A program made the translations under genes and the position numbers. This document shows, piece after piece, positions 62,778 to 64,000 of a DNA stretch of 64,000 nucleotides; position 1 is the stretch's first letter; every line of letters begins with the position of its first letter. Below the pieces are notes generated by a model. It was not told the DNA's origin, searched no databases, and was given only the letters and a program-made list of their open reading frames with translations. The stretch comes from UBA12202 sp002691725. Lineage in GTDB: Bacteria; Pseudomonadota; Alphaproteobacteria; Puniceispirillales; UBA1172. The DNA lies in the NCBI GenBank assembly GCA_965660675.1, contig CBFIAU010000004.1:1-64000 (forward strand). The letters are read 5' to 3'.

Positions 62778-62825
62778 ACATGTCCGCCTACCAACGTGTC
62801 CGTCTGCCAACGTGTTCGCCTGCCA
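62778..62825. repeat. Three tandem 16-mers between the pot genes
   Basis: ACATGTCCGCCTACCA, ACGTGTCCGTCTGCCA and ACGTGTTCGCCTGCCA are consecutive (62778-62825), just after a run of nine C (62766-62774). They fill the gap downstream of the minus-strand ATPase gene. Confidence 0.9.
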
Positions 62826-62857
62826 GTCATGCAGAGGTTTTTTACGGGAATTTCGGC

Positions 62858-63964
62858 TTAGTTGAGGATCAGCAAGGATGAGCTCCGCCAGCCGACTCTG
62901 ATCGTCTCACCCATCCCATAAACATATCGGCCTGATGTATTTCGCATAGACACCGTGATATCCATATCACTATTGGGCAAAGTCAGCGTGTAATACGTCA
63001 TCTCACCATAATAATCGACAGTTTTGACCGTTGACGTAAAGCTATTCTCAGCCTCTTCCTTTTTGTCATAAAGAACCGTAAACATTTCTGGCCGAAAGCC
63101 GATATTGAGCTGATCAAGAGAGACGCCATCAGGCACAAGATCACGGCTAAAGCTAACCTTGCCGAGGGTGCCCACCTCAACCTTAATAGCGGTTTTCGTC
63201 TCAGCGACACATTTCCCTTCAAGGAAGTTCATGACGCCAATAAAAGACGCGACTCTTTTACTCAAAGGTCTGTCATAAATCTCTTTCGGGGTGCCAAGCT
63301 GGGCGATATTACCATCAAACATAACAGCGATACGGTCGCTCATAATCAGCGCTTCTTCCTGGTCATGCGTGACCAGAATAAAGGTTATCCCCAATGTCCG
63401 CTGAATACGCCGCAATTCATCTTGCATTTGCTCACGAAGCTTTTTGTCCAATGCTGAAAGTGGCTCATCCAAGAGCAGCACTTTTGGCTCAAGGATTAGT
63501 GCTCTGGCCAGGGCAACACGCTGACGCTGGCCACCCGATAGCGCATAAGATGGCCTGTCATAATAGCCATCCAAATCAACCATCTTAAGCATAGCATCAA
63601 CACGTTGCCGCAGCTCAGCCTTTGGCAAGCGCTGCTTGATCAGACCATAAGCGACATTTTCACCAACATTAAGATGCGGGAAGATCGCATAGGATTGGAA
63701 CACCATATTAGTAGGACGTTTATTAGCATCAACACCATTCATGGATTGCTGATTAATCATGATATTGCCTTCATTAGGCACCTCTAATCCGGCAATCATC
63801 CGCAATAATGTGGTTTTGCCGCATCCAGAAGGCCCAAGCAAAGAGAAAAACTCCCCCTTAGCGATATTCAAATCAATGCCTTTAACAACCTCTAAATCGC
63901 CAAAACTTTTGCGAATACCGCGAAGCTCAACCATCTGTTCCGTATCATTTTGCTCAGGTGTCAC
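62858..63964 (-). CDS. Polyamine-type ABC transporter ATP-binding protein (PotA-like)
   Basis: 368 aa. Walker A GPSGCGKTT, signature LSGGQRQRVALARAL, Walker B LLLDEPLSALD, and a C-terminal TOBE domain (from ~285). GTG start at 63964 has GGGAGA 7 bases upstream. It energises import of a polyamine-like solute, probably with the binding protein encoded on the other side of the terminator. Its own upstream partners, perhaps the permeases, would lie past the window's right end. Confidence 0.92.
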   Translation of the reverse strand: MTPEQNDTEQMVELRGIRKSFGDLEVVKGIDLNIAKGEFFSLLGPSGCGKTTLLRMIAGLEVPNEGNIMINQQSMNGVDANKRPTNMVFQSYAIFPHLNVGENVAYGLIKQRLPKAELRQRVDAMLKMVDLDGYYDRPSYALSGGQRQRVALARALILEPKVLLLDEPLSALDKKLREQMQDELRRIQRTLGITFILVTHDQEEALIMSDRIAVMFDGNIAQLGTPKEIYDRPLSKRVASFIGVMNFLEGKCVAETKTAIKVEVGTLGKVSFSRDLVPDGVSLDQLNIGFRPEMFTVLYDKKEEAENSFTSTVKTVDYYGEMTYYTLTLPNSDMDITVSMRNTSGRYVYGMGETIRVGWRSSSLLILN

Positions 63965-64000
63965 AGATTATTCTCCCTTTAATTTGTGATGGCTATTCAT

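Overview
The window looks like a piece of a marine alphaproteobacterial chromosome. Coding density is high, GC content is moderate, and many genes deal with methylated osmolytes (betaines, dimethylglycine/sarcosine, DMSP, polyamines). This mix recalls the SAR116 (Puniceispirillum-like) lineage; that placement is inference from gene content. There is no rRNA, no CRISPR, no insertion sequence and only one tRNA. Bases 1 to about 390 contain a 10-N gap (279-288), hold no gene, and join a glucokinase that lacks its N-terminus, so the left edge is probably an assembly junction.

Left region (0.4-7.6 kb): truncated glucokinase, a LysR regulator, then selA-selB-tRNA-Sec(UCA) on the + strand. Facing them is a two-gene unit that I read as a selenoprotein of the glycine/betaine reductase B (GrdB) family followed by a lone glycine-cleavage H protein. 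The selenoprotein appears as two ORFs split by one in-frame TGA at 7127-7129. The TGA lies in an Ile-Pro-Ile-Sec-Pro-Phe-Cys context, a UxxC redox motif. A candidate SECIS hairpin follows it. This local selenium module is the most interesting object in the window.

Region 7.7-24.7 kb is a methylated-compound catabolic island. A long minus-strand cluster (19.1 to 9.5 kb) encodes an FAD/GcvT-fused dimethylglycine-type dehydrogenase, an MDR oxidoreductase, three consecutive enolase-superfamily enzymes, a class III aminotransferase and a Rieske oxygenase; a second Rieske gene lies just beyond. A divergent plus-strand cluster holds an RpiR regulator, a third Rieske oxygenase, an Asp/Glu-racemase-fold enzyme, a sulfotransferase-like protein and a DmdA-like methyltransferase. 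The layout suits stepwise N- or S-demethylation and racemisation/dehydration of betaine-type osmolytes such as proline or hydroxyproline betaine; substrates are inferred.

Region 24-42 kb is mixed: flavoprotein oxidases, a quinone reductase, DUF3422, septation protein IspZ, an RNA m5U methyltransferase, an Fe-alcohol dehydrogenase, TypA, an SDR lacking its catalytic Tyr, a HAD hydrolase, a PhyH dioxygenase, a homocysteine methyltransferase, ArgE and an EamA exporter.

Region 42.6-64 kb returns to osmolytes: a cupin DMSP lyase, a dipeptide-type ABC importer with a Tat-exported binding protein, a second FAD/GcvT demethylase translationally coupled to an MttB-family methyltransferase, a TetR regulator, a TMADH/DgcA-like flavoenzyme, two EamA exporters, hydroxypyruvate isomerase-like, D-amino-acid aminotransferase, a class III aminotransferase, and a PotD/PotA-type polyamine transport pair. 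Many intergenic regions carry short imperfect tandem repeats (period 9-18 bp, often exactly 10). They commonly overlap gene ends and look like a property of this genome.
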